This document shows positions 28,823 to 38,400 of a stretch of DNA of 64,000 bases, one piece after another (position 1 is the stretch's first letter; each line of letters starts with the position of its first letter). The position numbers and the translations under genes were made by a program. The DNA comes from Opitutus sp. (GTDB lineage Bacteria; Verrucomicrobiota; Verrucomicrobiia; Opitutales; Opitutaceae): positions 310,001 through 374,000 of the forward strand of contig JANPZY010000001.1 in the NCBI GenBank assembly GCA_024707325.1. The letters are read 5' to 3'. The notes beneath the pieces were generated by a model. The model made no database searches. It was given only the letters and a program-made list of their open reading frames with translations, and was not told the DNA's origin.

Positions 28823-28921
28823 GGTTTTCGATTTTGGATTCTTGATTTTCGATTTCAGGAGGATCGATCGGAGGCGGTGATGCTGGGCTCGGTCGAAAAT
28901 CGAGAATCGAAAATCCAAAAT
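28823..28921. repeat. AT-rich inverted repeat between flgN and flgK
   Basis: A left arm (28823-28857, TTTTGGATT and GATTTTCGATT blocks) and a right arm (28891-28921) are imperfect reverse complements, separated by about 35 bases. It is far more AT-rich than its surroundings. In the flgN-flgK transcript it would fold as a hairpin and might tune flgK expression or mRNA stability. Confidence 0.75.
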
Positions 28922-28925
28922 GGGT

Positions 28926-29414
28926 TCAGCCTGCGGCGCGGAGCGCGGGGGTGTTGGCGCCGGCGAGCGAGACGCGACCGGCGGCGGAATACGTTTTCGT
29001 GAACGCGTCGGGGCGGAGCTGGCGGAGCAGCTCCTGGTTGAGCTCCACGGCGCGGGAGAGCAGCGTGTGATTCTGCCGGCTGGTGCGGCGCACACGGTGC
29101 AGGAGGTGGTTGACCTCGTTGATGAGAGCTTCGAGCAGTGGACGGGCGTCGGCTTCCACGTGCGGCAGCAAGCTGCGCAGGGTGGAATCGGCGGGAAGTC
29201 CGTGCGCGGTGGCGAAGGATGCGGTCGCGCGTTCGCGTTCGCGGCGGCACTCCTGCAAAATTGCGGCCTGGGCTTCGAGCTCGCCGCCAATCCGGAGCAC
29301 GGCATCGGCATCACGAGCAAAGAGGCTTTGCTGTTGCTGTTCGAAGAGGCCGAGAAGCGCGCCGTATTCGGCGAGTTCGGTGCGGAGAGAGTCGGCGATG
29401 GTTTGCCAGTGCAT
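28926..29414 (-). CDS. flgN: Flagellar export chaperone FlgN-like
   Basis: 162 residues, predicted helical and rich in Glu, Leu and Arg (LRTELAEYGALLGLFEQQQQ, then LLHRVRRTSRQNHTLLSRAV). Such small helical proteins upstream of flgK are FlgN chaperones for FlgK and FlgL. Sequence identity is hard to judge; position between flgJ-like and flgK supports the call. Confidence 0.75.
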   Translation of the reverse strand: MHWQTIADSLRTELAEYGALLGLFEQQQQSLFARDADAVLRIGGELEAQAAILQECRRERERATASFATAHGLPADSTLRSLLPHVEADARPLLEALINEVNHLLHRVRRTSRQNHTLLSRAVELNQELLRQLRPDAFTKTYSAAGRVSLAGANTPALRAAG

Positions 29415-29416
29415 GA

Positions 29417-29788
29417 TTAGGAGGCCGTGGCGGAAGAGGAGTCGGACGCGGTGGAACCGCGCGGGGTGAGTTGTTGCTCGAGCATGCGGCTGAGACCGAG
29501 GCCCTGGCCGCGCGTGAGCTGCTGCGCGAGCGTCTCGGTCATGATGTCGCCATAAACGCTGCCCGCGACGCCGTTGTCGGAGCCGAGCATGGAGTTCATG
29601 GTTTTGCCGAGGAGCTGGCGGACGAGAATGGCTTCGAACTGCTGCGCGACTTCACGGCGCTGCACTTCGGGAGCGGCGGTGCGGAGCGCCTCCTTCGAAA
29701 GCGGGCGCGCGGGAGCCGGACGTGTGAACTCGGCGACGTGCGCGGCGGCAGTGGCGGAAGACGTGGCGTTGAGCGGAACGACGTTCAT
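29417..29788 (-). CDS. FlgJ-type rod-binding protein (no muramidase domain)
   Basis: 123 residues with the rod-binding motif QQFEAILVRQLLGKTMNSM, then LAQQLTRGQGLGLSRMLEQQL. It matches the N-terminal half of FlgJ, the rod cap; the C-terminal peptidoglycan hydrolase of enterobacterial FlgJ is absent, as in many phyla. It ends two bases before flgN's stop region begins and lies between flgI and flgN. Confidence 0.85.
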   Translation of the reverse strand: MNVVPLNATSSATAAAHVAEFTRPAPARPLSKEALRTAAPEVQRREVAQQFEAILVRQLLGKTMNSMLGSDNGVAGSVYGDIMTETLAQQLTRGQGLGLSRMLEQQLTPRGSTASDSSSATAS

Positions 29789-29853
29789 GGCTCAGTTGAT
29801 CACGAGTTCGGCCTGCAGCGCACCGGAGCGCTTCAAGCTTTGGAAAATGGCCA

Positions 29854-30951
29854 TCATGTCGCGCGCGTCGAGACGCCGAGCGCGTTGAGCGCAGCGGCGA
29901 GCCGCTCGATGGTCGGAGGATCGTTGATGACGGTGAAGCCGCCCTTGGTTTCGTTGACCGCGGTCTGCGTGCTCTGCACCTGCTGCGTGGTGCCGCCGCT
30001 GAATGCATTGGGCTGGCTCACGCCTTGATTGCTCGTGACGGTGATCGTGAGCGCGCCGTGCGCGATCGCGACCTGCGAAAGTCTCACCGTGGAGGTGGCC
30101 ACAATCGTGCCTGTGCGCTCGTTGATGACGATGCGCGCGAGCGTGTCGGGCATGACCTCGATGACGCCCAGATCGGAAATGAAAGCGACATCACGGCCGC
30201 GATAATTTTCCGGCAAGGCGACGTTCACGGTCGCAGCGTCCACCGCGTTGGCGGCGCCCGGCCACTGACCGTTGATGGCTTCAGCCATGCGAGCCGCGGA
30301 AGTGAAATCGGGATTGTGCAGGAGCAGACGAAGTTGGTTGTCGCGCACGAAAGTCGCGGGAATTTCGCGCTCCACGATCGCGCCGCTGCTGATGTTGCCC
30401 ACGGTCGGGTGATTCTTCTGCACGGTCGCACCGCCCACCCCACCCACGCCACCGACGAAACCGCCGATCGCGACCGGGCCCTGCGCCACGGCATACACGC
30501 GGCCATCGGCACCGAGCAGCGGAGTCTGCAGGAGCACGCCGCCCTGGAGAGATTTCGCATCGCCCATCGAGGCGACGTTCACATCGATGCGCGCGCCGGG
30601 TTTGAGGAAGGCGCTGATGTCGGCGGTGACCATGACGGCCGCAGCGTTCTTCACCTTCACATCGGTGGAATTCACTGTGAGGCCGTAGCGCTCGAGAATG
30701 TTGGCCACGCTGCGCAGCGTGGTCGCGGCGTTGCTGTCACCATCGCCCGCCAGACCGACGACAATACCGTAGCCGACGAGCTGATTCTCGCGTCCACCTT
30801 CGACGAGCGTGAGATCCTTCACGCGCGAAGCGTGCGCCGTGAGCGAGAGGAGGAGGCAGCCGACGGCGCAAACTGCGGAGTGCAGAGTGCGGAGTGCGGA
30901 TTTCTTAAAACCGCCGCCGCGCTGCACGAGAGAGCTGTGAAGAGTCACCAT
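29854..30951 (-). CDS. flgI: Flagellar P-ring protein FlgI
   Basis: 365 residues. The mature part begins SRVKDLTLVEGGRENQLVGYG, followed by NILERYGLTVN, the FlgI signature. The ATG at 30949-30951 gives an odd signal peptide that reads through a GAGTGCGG simple repeat (30876-30904). FlgI builds the periplasmic P ring. It lies between flgH and the flgJ-like gene, in the order typical of flagellar operons. A longer frame from 31041 runs into flgH and is not supported. Confidence 0.92.
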   Translation of the reverse strand: MVTLHSSLVQRGGGFKKSALRTLHSAVCAVGCLLLSLTAHASRVKDLTLVEGGRENQLVGYGIVVGLAGDGDSNAATTLRSVANILERYGLTVNSTDVKVKNAAAVMVTADISAFLKPGARIDVNVASMGDAKSLQGGVLLQTPLLGADGRVYAVAQGPVAIGGFVGGVGGVGGATVQKNHPTVGNISSGAIVEREIPATFVRDNQLRLLLHNPDFTSAARMAEAINGQWPGAANAVDAATVNVALPENYRGRDVAFISDLGVIEVMPDTLARIVINERTGTIVATSTVRLSQVAIAHGALTITVTSNQGVSQPNAFSGGTTQQVQSTQTAVNETKGGFTVINDPPTIERLAAALNALGVSTRAT

Positions 30952-30985
30952 GTTTTTCCGCAATCCGCTGTTCGAAATTCTCTGA

Positions 30986-31579
30986 TCAGAACGGCCGCAG
31001 CTTTTCGTAGAGTTTCGAGAGCCAGCCGCGCTTCTGCGCATCGGTGAGCTGGCCTTCGCTGTAGAACTCGACGCGAGCGTCGGCGATGTTCGAGGAAAGG
31101 ATGGTGTTGTCCGGCGTGATGTCGGACGGACGGACGAGACCGTGGAGGACGACGTATTGCGTTTCGCCGGAGAACGTCACCACGCGCACGCCTTCGATCA
31201 CGAGGTTGTTGTTGGGGAGCACATCGGTGACGAGCACCGCCGCGCGCGACACCAGGCTCTGGTTGTTGCTCACGTCTCCGCCGCCCGAGTTGCTCGCCGC
31301 GGCCGACATGCCGACCTTGGGCAACATGCCCTTGTGCAGGCCGGTCTGCGGATAAAGGAAACTGGAAACCGCGTCGGAGACGGACGACTCGCGCGAGGAC
31401 TTCTTGCTCTGACTGTTGCTGGCGGCGACGGCCTCGCTCACGACGATCGTGAGAATGTCGCCGGCGTAGGCAGCCTTCTTGTCGGCGACCATCGAGCGCT
31501 CGCCCACTCCATTGGTGGGCCACAGCGAACCGGCGCACGCGGTGCTGGCGATCAGAGAGAGAAGAAGGACGGCGCGCAT
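30986..31579 (-). CDS. flgH: Flagellar L-ring lipoprotein FlgH
   Basis: 197 residues with a lipoprotein signal peptide: MRAVLLLSLIASTACAG, where STAC is the lipobox-like end. The rest contains SMVADKKAAYAGDILTIVVSEAV and the late DNTILSSNIADARVEFYSEG, both typical of FlgH. FlgH forms the outer-membrane L ring. This indicates a normal outer membrane. Confidence 0.93.
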   Translation of the reverse strand: MRAVLLLSLIASTACAGSLWPTNGVGERSMVADKKAAYAGDILTIVVSEAVAASNSQSKKSSRESSVSDAVSSFLYPQTGLHKGMLPKVGMSAAASNSGGGDVSNNQSLVSRAAVLVTDVLPNNNLVIEGVRVVTFSGETQYVVLHGLVRPSDITPDNTILSSNIADARVEFYSEGQLTDAQKRGWLSKLYEKLRPF

Positions 31580-31583
31580 GGGC

Positions 31584-32291
31584 TCAGAAGCGGACCTGGA
31601 CGCGGTTTTCGTCGACCACCATGGCGGCGAATTCCTTGCGCGATTCGGGATTGCGAACGGTGACGGTGTCGCCCGGGCCGCCGTTTTCCATCGCGACGGC
31701 TTTCATCGTGATCGAGAGCATGCCGTCGGCGGCAGAGACTTCGACGAGGCTGCCCTTCTTCACGAGCGGGCGGCGGGCGATGTCGTGCCACGTGAGCAGA
31801 CGCGAGGTGTTCACCGTGCGAGCGATGATGTAGTTGCGATCGCCGACCGAAGCGGGAAGCGCATCGCGGTCGCGGAAAAGATCCACGCGGCGCACATCGA
31901 GCACCGAAGGATCGAAGGTGCTGCCGATCGGAAGCGGCTGGCGTGCAATCCACGCGTCGCGCCACAGGCTCGCGCGGAGGACGATCGTCGAATCGGCGAG
32001 CAACTCCGCGTCGCCGAGGATGCGGCAGCGAACGAGCATCGAAGCGGACGGGAGCACGGGATACTCCGCGATCTCGATGTCCCACGCGGTCGCGACCTGC
32101 GCGGGCGGCGACCACGGACGGAGCAGGTCGAGCTGCAGATCGCCTTCGAGATTGAAGTGGAGCGTGAGCTGGCGCGCGAGTTCGCTGATGAAGCGATCGC
32201 GCGTGAGCGGCGTGGCGGCGGTTTCGGCGGAGGCCGTGCCGAGGCACGCGAGGCAAAGCAGGAAGGGGGCGAAGAAGCGGGCGAGTTTCAT
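31584..32291 (-). CDS. flgA: Flagellar P-ring chaperone FlgA-like
   Basis: 235 residues with a signal peptide (MKLARFFAPFLLCLACLGTASA). The C-terminal SAF-type domain has the FlgA pattern LVKKGSLVEVSAADGMLSIT, then NPESRKEFAAMVVDENRV. FlgA guides P-ring assembly in the periplasm. The gene lies between flgG and flgH. Confidence 0.88.
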   Translation of the reverse strand: MKLARFFAPFLLCLACLGTASAETAATPLTRDRFISELARQLTLHFNLEGDLQLDLLRPWSPPAQVATAWDIEIAEYPVLPSASMLVRCRILGDAELLADSTIVLRASLWRDAWIARQPLPIGSTFDPSVLDVRRVDLFRDRDALPASVGDRNYIIARTVNTSRLLTWHDIARRPLVKKGSLVEVSAADGMLSITMKAVAMENGGPGDTVTVRNPESRKEFAAMVVDENRVQVRF

Positions 32292-32293
32292 GG

Positions 32294-33076
32294 TCAGCGT
32301 TTCATCTGCGCCACGTTTTGGAGCATCTCGTCGGAGGTCTGGATGGACTTTGAATTAATCTCGTAGGCGCGCTGCGCGATGATCAGCGCGACCATCTCTT
32401 CCACGATGTTCACGTTGGAGCCTTCGATGTAGCCCTGCATGATCGAGCCGTAGGACTGCTCGCCGGGCTGGCCGATTTCGGGCGTCCCGCTCGCGGCCGT
32501 CTCTTCGTAGAGATTGCCGCCGAGGCTGCGCAGACCGGTGGGATTCGCGAAGCGCGTGAGGTTAAGGCGGAAAGTCGTCGTGCCGTTGGCGGTTTGAATC
32601 GTGACCTGGCCGTTTTCGGAAATGGAGACGTCGGCGCCGACAGGGATGTTCTGGAAACCGCTCAAAACCGGCAGACCGTCGATCGTGACGACCTGGCCCT
32701 GAGCGTTGAGCTTGAAGGAACCATCGCGCGTGTAGGCGAGCGTGCCATCGGGACGTTGGACTTCAAAGAAACCGTCGCCCTGGATCGCGAGGTCGAGACG
32801 CTCGCCGGTGTTGGTGAGCTGACCCTGCGTGAACACTTTCGCCGTCGAGGCGACGCGCGTGCCGTTGCCGACTTCCGCGCCGGAAGGAACGATGTTGCCG
32901 CCGCCGGAATCCGTGCCGGCGGCGCGCGCGGGCTTCTGGTAGAGCAGATCCTGGAACTCGATCTTGCTGCGCTTGAAGCCGGGCGTGTTCACGTTCGCGA
33001 GATTGTTCGCGATCGTGTTCAAGTTGAGCTGCTGGGCCTCCATGCCCGTGGCCGCGGAGTAGAGAGAGAGGTTCAT
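32294..33076 (-). CDS. flgG: Flagellar distal rod protein FlgG
   Basis: 260 residues, normal length. The start MNLSLYSAATGMEAQQLNLN, then TIANNLANVNTPGFKRSK is the rod-protein N-terminus; the C-terminus has GYIEGSNVNIVEEMVALIIA, then SKSIQTSDEMLQ, diagnostic of FlgG. It forms the distal rod. flgF lies 150 bases upstream in the same direction. Confidence 0.95.
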   Translation of the reverse strand: MNLSLYSAATGMEAQQLNLNTIANNLANVNTPGFKRSKIEFQDLLYQKPARAAGTDSGGGNIVPSGAEVGNGTRVASTAKVFTQGQLTNTGERLDLAIQGDGFFEVQRPDGTLAYTRDGSFKLNAQGQVVTIDGLPVLSGFQNIPVGADVSISENGQVTIQTANGTTTFRLNLTRFANPTGLRSLGGNLYEETAASGTPEIGQPGEQSYGSIMQGYIEGSNVNIVEEMVALIIAQRAYEINSKSIQTSDEMLQNVAQMKR

Positions 33077-33226
33077 GGCTGGAGGAGTGAGTGAGCGGAG
33101 CGATCAGGCTCCGGAGTCGCCGCTACGGACGCGGAGGGAAAAAGAGGGGCCGGCCCGCCCCCATAGCGGGCACGGCCATGCAGTCGTGATTGCGGTTGTC
33201 TGTCTGGGGAACTCATGGGGCAGCGA

Positions 33227-33974
33227 TCAGCCTAGAGCGTCGAGGGCCTTGCCCATCTGCTCGTCGATCGTGGTGATCATTTTCTGGTTCGCTTCGTAGG
33301 CGCGGGAGATGAGGACCAGATCCACCATCTCACGCAGGGAGGACGTGTTGCTGCCCTCGACATAGCCCTGCAGCAGCTCCGGGTTTTCCACTTCCTCAGG
33401 CTCAACGCCCTGGGGGGAGGTAGTAGCCGTTACCGGCGCTGATCAGCTGGCTGTTGTCGGGAAATTGATAAAGCGCGAGGCGACCGACGGCCGCGGTGCC
33501 CTGCATGACGGTGCCGTTTTCGTTGATCACGATCGCACCGCCGTTGGGGAGAAACGTGATCGGGCCGCCCGCCGTGCTCATGACTTCCTGTCCGGCGCTC
33601 GTGACGAGCGTGCGGTCGGTGCGCATGCGGAACTGACCGTTACGGGTGTAGATCCTGGAGCCGTCTTCGTTCTGCACCTCGAAGAAGCCCTCGCCCTGGA
33701 TCGCCACGTCGAGCTCGCCGCGCGTGCGCTGGCTCTCGCCGTAGTTGAAGCTGATGCCCGTATTGATCTTCGGGAAAAGCATCGGCACGCCATTGCCGCG
33801 GCCGATCGCGTGACGCGCGTCGGCCTGGATCTCGCCGGCCATTTCGGTCGAGAAACTGACGGTCTTCTTCTTGTAGGCCGTCTGATCGTTGGAGGTGATG
33901 TTCTGTGCAACAAGGTCCTGCCACTTCTCCAGGGCGGAGATGGAAGCTGCACTTTGATACATACCTACGTTCAT
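33227..33974 (-). CDS. flgF: Flagellar proximal rod protein FlgF (reading frame broken by one extra base)
   Basis: As written the frame ends after 190 residues at GYYLPPGR. Removing one C from the C6 run (G6 at 33412-33417 on the plus strand) restores the sequence GYYLPQGVEPEEVENPE, followed by the normal rod C-terminus LLQGYVEGSNTSSLREMV and ANQKMITTIDEQMG, ending at 33227. The full length is then 248 residues. The N-terminus MNVGMYQSAASISALEKWQ is typical of FlgF. A sigma-54 site lies just upstream. The intact C-terminal code argues for a sequence error rather than decay. Confidence 0.88.
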
Positions 33975-33988
33975 GGCGGCTGACTCTC

Positions 33989-34004
33989 AGCAAAGCCGAT
34001 GCCA
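33989..34004 (-). promoter_or_regulatory. Sigma-54 promoter of flagellar operon 1
   Basis: On the minus strand TGGCATCGGCTTTGCT matches the -24/-12 consensus, with GG and GC separated by exactly ten bases. The predicted start point (about 33978) lies only a few bases before the flgF ATG, so the mRNA would be nearly leaderless. Confidence 0.75.
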
Positions 34005-34136
34005 TGTTCGCATCTCGTTATTTTAGCGCCTTTTACGATATTTCACCGTTTGGACGGGCAAAACTTGCCGCCGTGATTTCAGGCAGGATTTGCCAGCATC
34101 ACATCCGCGCAACACGCGCAGTGCCGCTCGTATGCA

Positions 34137-35306
34137 CTAAGAGCGGGCGCGCTCGCGAAACTCTCGCGGCGTGAGTCCCAACTCCCGCTTGAAAGCCACG
34201 CTCAGATACTCGACGTGCTCAAACCCGGTCGACTCCGCGATCAGGTAAAGCGGAAGATCCGTTTCCGAAAGCAACTGCTGCACACGCGCCAGCCTGAGGT
34301 GAAGAATCTCCTCGTGCGGGGAGCGACGGAGGAGTTTGCGGAAACGTTGCTCGAGCACACGCCGCGAAACATTCACCACCGCCAGCACATCGGAAACGTC
34401 GATACCTTCGCAGGCGTGCGCCCGGATGAATTGCATCGCGCGCACCACTTCGCGGTCGTCGATCGCCAGAACGTCCGTCGATTGGCGGGCCGCGATGCCG
34501 AGCGGCGGGATGAGATGCGGTTCCGCCGCCACCTCCTCACCCGACATCATGCGATCGAGCAGCGCGGCGGCTTCGTAACCGGTGCGATGCGTGTTGGGAA
34601 TCACGCTCGAGAGCGGCGGCGCGGCGAGTTCGCACAGGAGTTCGTCATTATCCACTCCGAGCACCGCCACTTCGTCGGGCACCGCGAGCCCCGCCTGGCG
34701 ACAGGCGTCCAGCACTTGCTGGCCGCGGATATCATAACAGGCCAACACGCCCACGGGCTTCGGCAGAGATCGCAACCACGCGATCAAGGCGCGGCGCTCC
34801 GCCGCGGGATCGCCCGCCCCACTCCACCCCGAGTGCGTGCGACAATCATGCCCCGCTTCGCGCAGGCGCTGCGTGAAATACTGCTCGCGCCAGATGGACC
34901 ACTGGAAACGCGCATCGCCGCAGAACGCGAAATGCTTGAAGCCGCGCTCGAGCAGATGGCCCACCGCGAGCGACGCGATCTGCGCATCGTCGGTTTCCAC
35001 CCACGGAAGCTTCTGCAGGAGCCGCGCGGCGCTCAGATCCACGGCGGGGAGCTTCGCCCGCGCCACCGCACTCGCGATCGCCGGAGTCTCGATGCGCGCG
35101 AGAATGCCGTCGCCTTTCCAGCCTTTGAGCCACGCCGGTGGTTCCGCTCCGCGTCCCTGCTCCATCAAATGAAACGACCATGCCGGGTGCTCGCGCGCAT
35201 AATGGATCACACCTTGAAGCAACCCGCGTCCGTAGGCGTTGGACGTCTCGATCAACAACGCGACATCGCGGCGGCGGCGAGTGCGACGGCGGGGACGGTC
35301 CGGCAT
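34137..35306 (-). CDS. XylR-type sugar-responsive regulator (periplasmic-binding-like sensor plus AraC DNA-binding domain)
   Basis: 389 residues. A LacI-type sugar-sensing core (VALLIETSNAYGRGLLQGVI, then GVLACYDIRGQQVLDACRQA and VPDEVAVLGVDNDELL) is followed by an AraC double helix-turn-helix (VSRRVLEQRFRKLLRRSPHE, then STGFEHVEYLSVAFKRELG). This is the XylR family. The start at 35304-35306 follows an Arg-rich tail (MPDRPRRRTRRRRDVALL). It is divergent from the sugar operon starting at 35493 and probably controls it in response to a carbohydrate; the effector is not identifiable here. Confidence 0.9.
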   Translation of the reverse strand: MPDRPRRRTRRRRDVALLIETSNAYGRGLLQGVIHYAREHPAWSFHLMEQGRGAEPPAWLKGWKGDGILARIETPAIASAVARAKLPAVDLSAARLLQKLPWVETDDAQIASLAVGHLLERGFKHFAFCGDARFQWSIWREQYFTQRLREAGHDCRTHSGWSGAGDPAAERRALIAWLRSLPKPVGVLACYDIRGQQVLDACRQAGLAVPDEVAVLGVDNDELLCELAAPPLSSVIPNTHRTGYEAAALLDRMMSGEEVAAEPHLIPPLGIAARQSTDVLAIDDREVVRAMQFIRAHACEGIDVSDVLAVVNVSRRVLEQRFRKLLRRSPHEEILHLRLARVQQLLSETDLPLYLIAESTGFEHVEYLSVAFKRELGLTPREFRERARS

Positions 35307-35492
35307 GCGATGGGTATGAGCGGCCTTTCGCAAAAAATCAATCGAGCGCCGTCACGCTAAATTACGCGTTTCCCTCATTCCCCTCTGAGAAAGCAGTCAC
35401 CGCTCCCTTGGTGAAAAAACTCAGAATATTTGCGCCAACTCTCATGGGCCGAGCCGGGGAACTGTGTTACTTTTCCGCACCCCTTTCCCCGC

Positions 35493-38400
35493 ATGGCCCT
35501 TGTCCCTCTGTTTCGCCGCGCGCTCATCGGAGCTTTCGTCGGGATCGTCCCGCTCGTGGTCGCGAAGCAAACGGCAGCAAACACGGCACCGCTCTTCCAC
35601 AAAATCGTTCTGAGTGACGCCTTCCACGCCGAGGCGGGCACGTTCGGAGATCTCAATCGCGACGGGCACCTGGACGCGATCGCGGGGCCCTTCTGGTATG
35701 CGGGACCGGACTTCATCGAACGTCACGAAATCTACGCGCCGGCGGAGCCTTTCGATCCGCTGAACTACTCCGACAACTTCTCCGTGTTCGTGCACGACTT
35801 CGACGCGGATGGCTGGCCCGACGTGCTCGTGATCGGCTTTCCCGGCAAAGATGCGTCGTGGTGGAAAAATCCCGGCACGAGCGGCAAACCGTGGAAACGC
35901 CACCTTGCGTTCGAGCCGGTGGATAACGAATCACCGACGTTCGGGCCGTTTCTCGCTTCCGATTCCGTCGCTCTCGTCTGCATGAGCGAAGGACGCATCG
36001 GCTACGCGACGCCCGATCCCGCGCGCCCCGAAGCACCGTGGATTTTCCACGCCGCGAGCCCGACGCGCAGTTGGGATCGTTTCACCCACGGACTCGGATT
36101 CGGTGACATCGATGGCGATGGCCGCGCGGACTTGCTCGAAAAAGACGGCTGGTGGCAGCAGCCCGCTTCGCTCGACGGCGATCCGGAGTGGAAACATCAC
36201 GCGGTTCCTTTCGGCAGCGGAGCGCACATGCACGTCGTCGACGTCAACGGTGACGGGCTCGCCGACGTCGTCACGTCGCGCGATGCGCATGGCTACGGGT
36301 TGAGCTGGTTCGAACAGGTGCGCGAGAGCGATGGCACGATCGGTTTTCGCGAGCACGAGATCCTCGCGCGCATCGGCGGCAAGACGCTCGACGGCGTGCA
36401 GTTCTCTCAACTCCACGCCGTCACCATCGCGGACATCGACGGCGATGGTCTCCCCGACATCGTGACCGGCAAACGCTGGTGGGCTCACGGTCCGAAGGGC
36501 GATCCGGAGCCCAACGCCGCTCCCGTGCTTTGCGCGTTTCTGCCGCGCCGTTCAGAGAGCGGCGACGTTTCGTTCGAACCGTTCATCATCGACGATGCCT
36601 CCGGCGTGGGCACGCAACTCGTCGCCGCCGACGCAAACGGCGACGGGCGCCCCGATCTCATCACCGTGAACAAGCGCGGCGCGTTCGTCTTCCTTTCCTC
36701 GTCGGCGTCCGCTTCTTCGTCCGCGGCCTCGCTCCAGCCGATCTTCAACGGTCGCACGCTCGAGGGCTGGACCGGGGATTCGCGCTGGTGGCGCGTCGAG
36801 GACGCGGCGATTACGGGCGAGATTCCCGCCGGCGGCGAGCTGCACGAAAACCAGTTCATCTTCTGGGAAGGCGAGCTCGCCGATTTCGAACTCGAGCTGG
36901 AGTTTCGTCTCACAGGCGATCCCTCGGCCAACTCCGGCATTCAGTTTCGCGCCCAGCGATTGCCCAATGGCGACGCGGCCGGTTACCAAGCCGATCTCGA
37001 CGATGGCGCGACCTGGCTGGGCCGCATCTACGACGAGCACGGACGCGAACTGATCGTCGAGCGCGGCACGCGCGTCGCAATCGCGCCCAACGGAGGCCGT
37101 TGGGTGGACGAATTCGCTCCGGCGGCGGAGTTCAAAACACTTTTCAAGCGTGACGCTTGGAACACCTATCGCATCACGGCCCGGGCCTCGCACGTCGAGC
37201 TGTGGATCAACGGCACGCTCGTGTCCGTGCTGGACGATGCCCAGACCGGCCAGGCCGAGTTCTGCGGACGTCTCGCGTTTCAGCTCCACAGCGGAAAAGG
37301 CCCGGCAAAAATTCAGTTCCGCAACATCCGGGTCGCGCACCTTGGCCGCACGGAACTCCCGCCACCGCCCGCGGACGACACAGTCGACGACACTCCGCTT
37401 GCTTCGTTGCCGCCGGTCGGTCCCGACGGCCAGCCGCTGAATCTCGGCTTCGAAAAGGGGTCGCTCGAAGACTGGACCGTCGAGGGCGACGCGTGGTCCG
37501 CGCAGCCGGTGCGATATTGGGAACCCTCGACTCCGCGCCGCAAAGGCGACGTGCCAACCGATCCAGTCGGCAACTTCTGGATCGGTCCGGCCAACAAGCC
37601 CGGACCGCGCGGCACCGGTCGCCTGACTTCGCTCGCGTTCGAGGTCACCCACCGCTGGGCAAGCTATCTCGTCGGTGGCGGAGACGACATCAATCAGACG
37701 CGCGTCGAGATCGTCGATGCCGCCAGCGGTGCGATCCTGCACTCGTCGTCGGGACGCAGCACCGACGCCTTGCGGCGCGAGATCATCGACTTCAACAGCG
37801 CCCTGGGCCGCCGCATTTTCATCCGGTTGGTCGACCACGCGACCGAGGGTCGTTTCGGCTACCTGGCCTTCGACGATTTCGTGTTTCACGACCGCGAGCC
37901 CGACTTCGAGGTCAACACCGACGATTTTCGTCAGCACGAAAGCCCCGTCCTCTGGCATCTCCACCCAAATCCCGCCGCCCCGAGCCGCGTGCCCAATGTC
38001 GATGCGCAAAAAGTCGTGCGCGACATGAAGCTCATGCCCGGCTTTCAGGCCGATCTGGTCGCCGCCGAGCCCGACATTCACCAGCCAATCGCCTTTGCCA
38101 TCGACGAGCGCGGCCGGCTCTGGGTCGCCGAGGCCTACAGCTACCCGTCGAGACAACCCGAGGGTCAAGGCAAGGACCGCATTCTGATTTTCGAGGATGC
38201 CGACGGCGACGGCATGTTCGAGACGCGCAAGGTGTTCATCGAGGGCCTGAATCTCGTCAGCGGCATCGAGGTCGGTTTCGGAGGCGTGTGGATCGGCGCG
38301 GCGCCCGAGCTGTTGTTCATTCCTGATCACGATCACGACGATCGCCCCGATGGTCCGCCGGAAGTGCTGCTCGACGGCTGGGGCTATCAGGACACGCACG

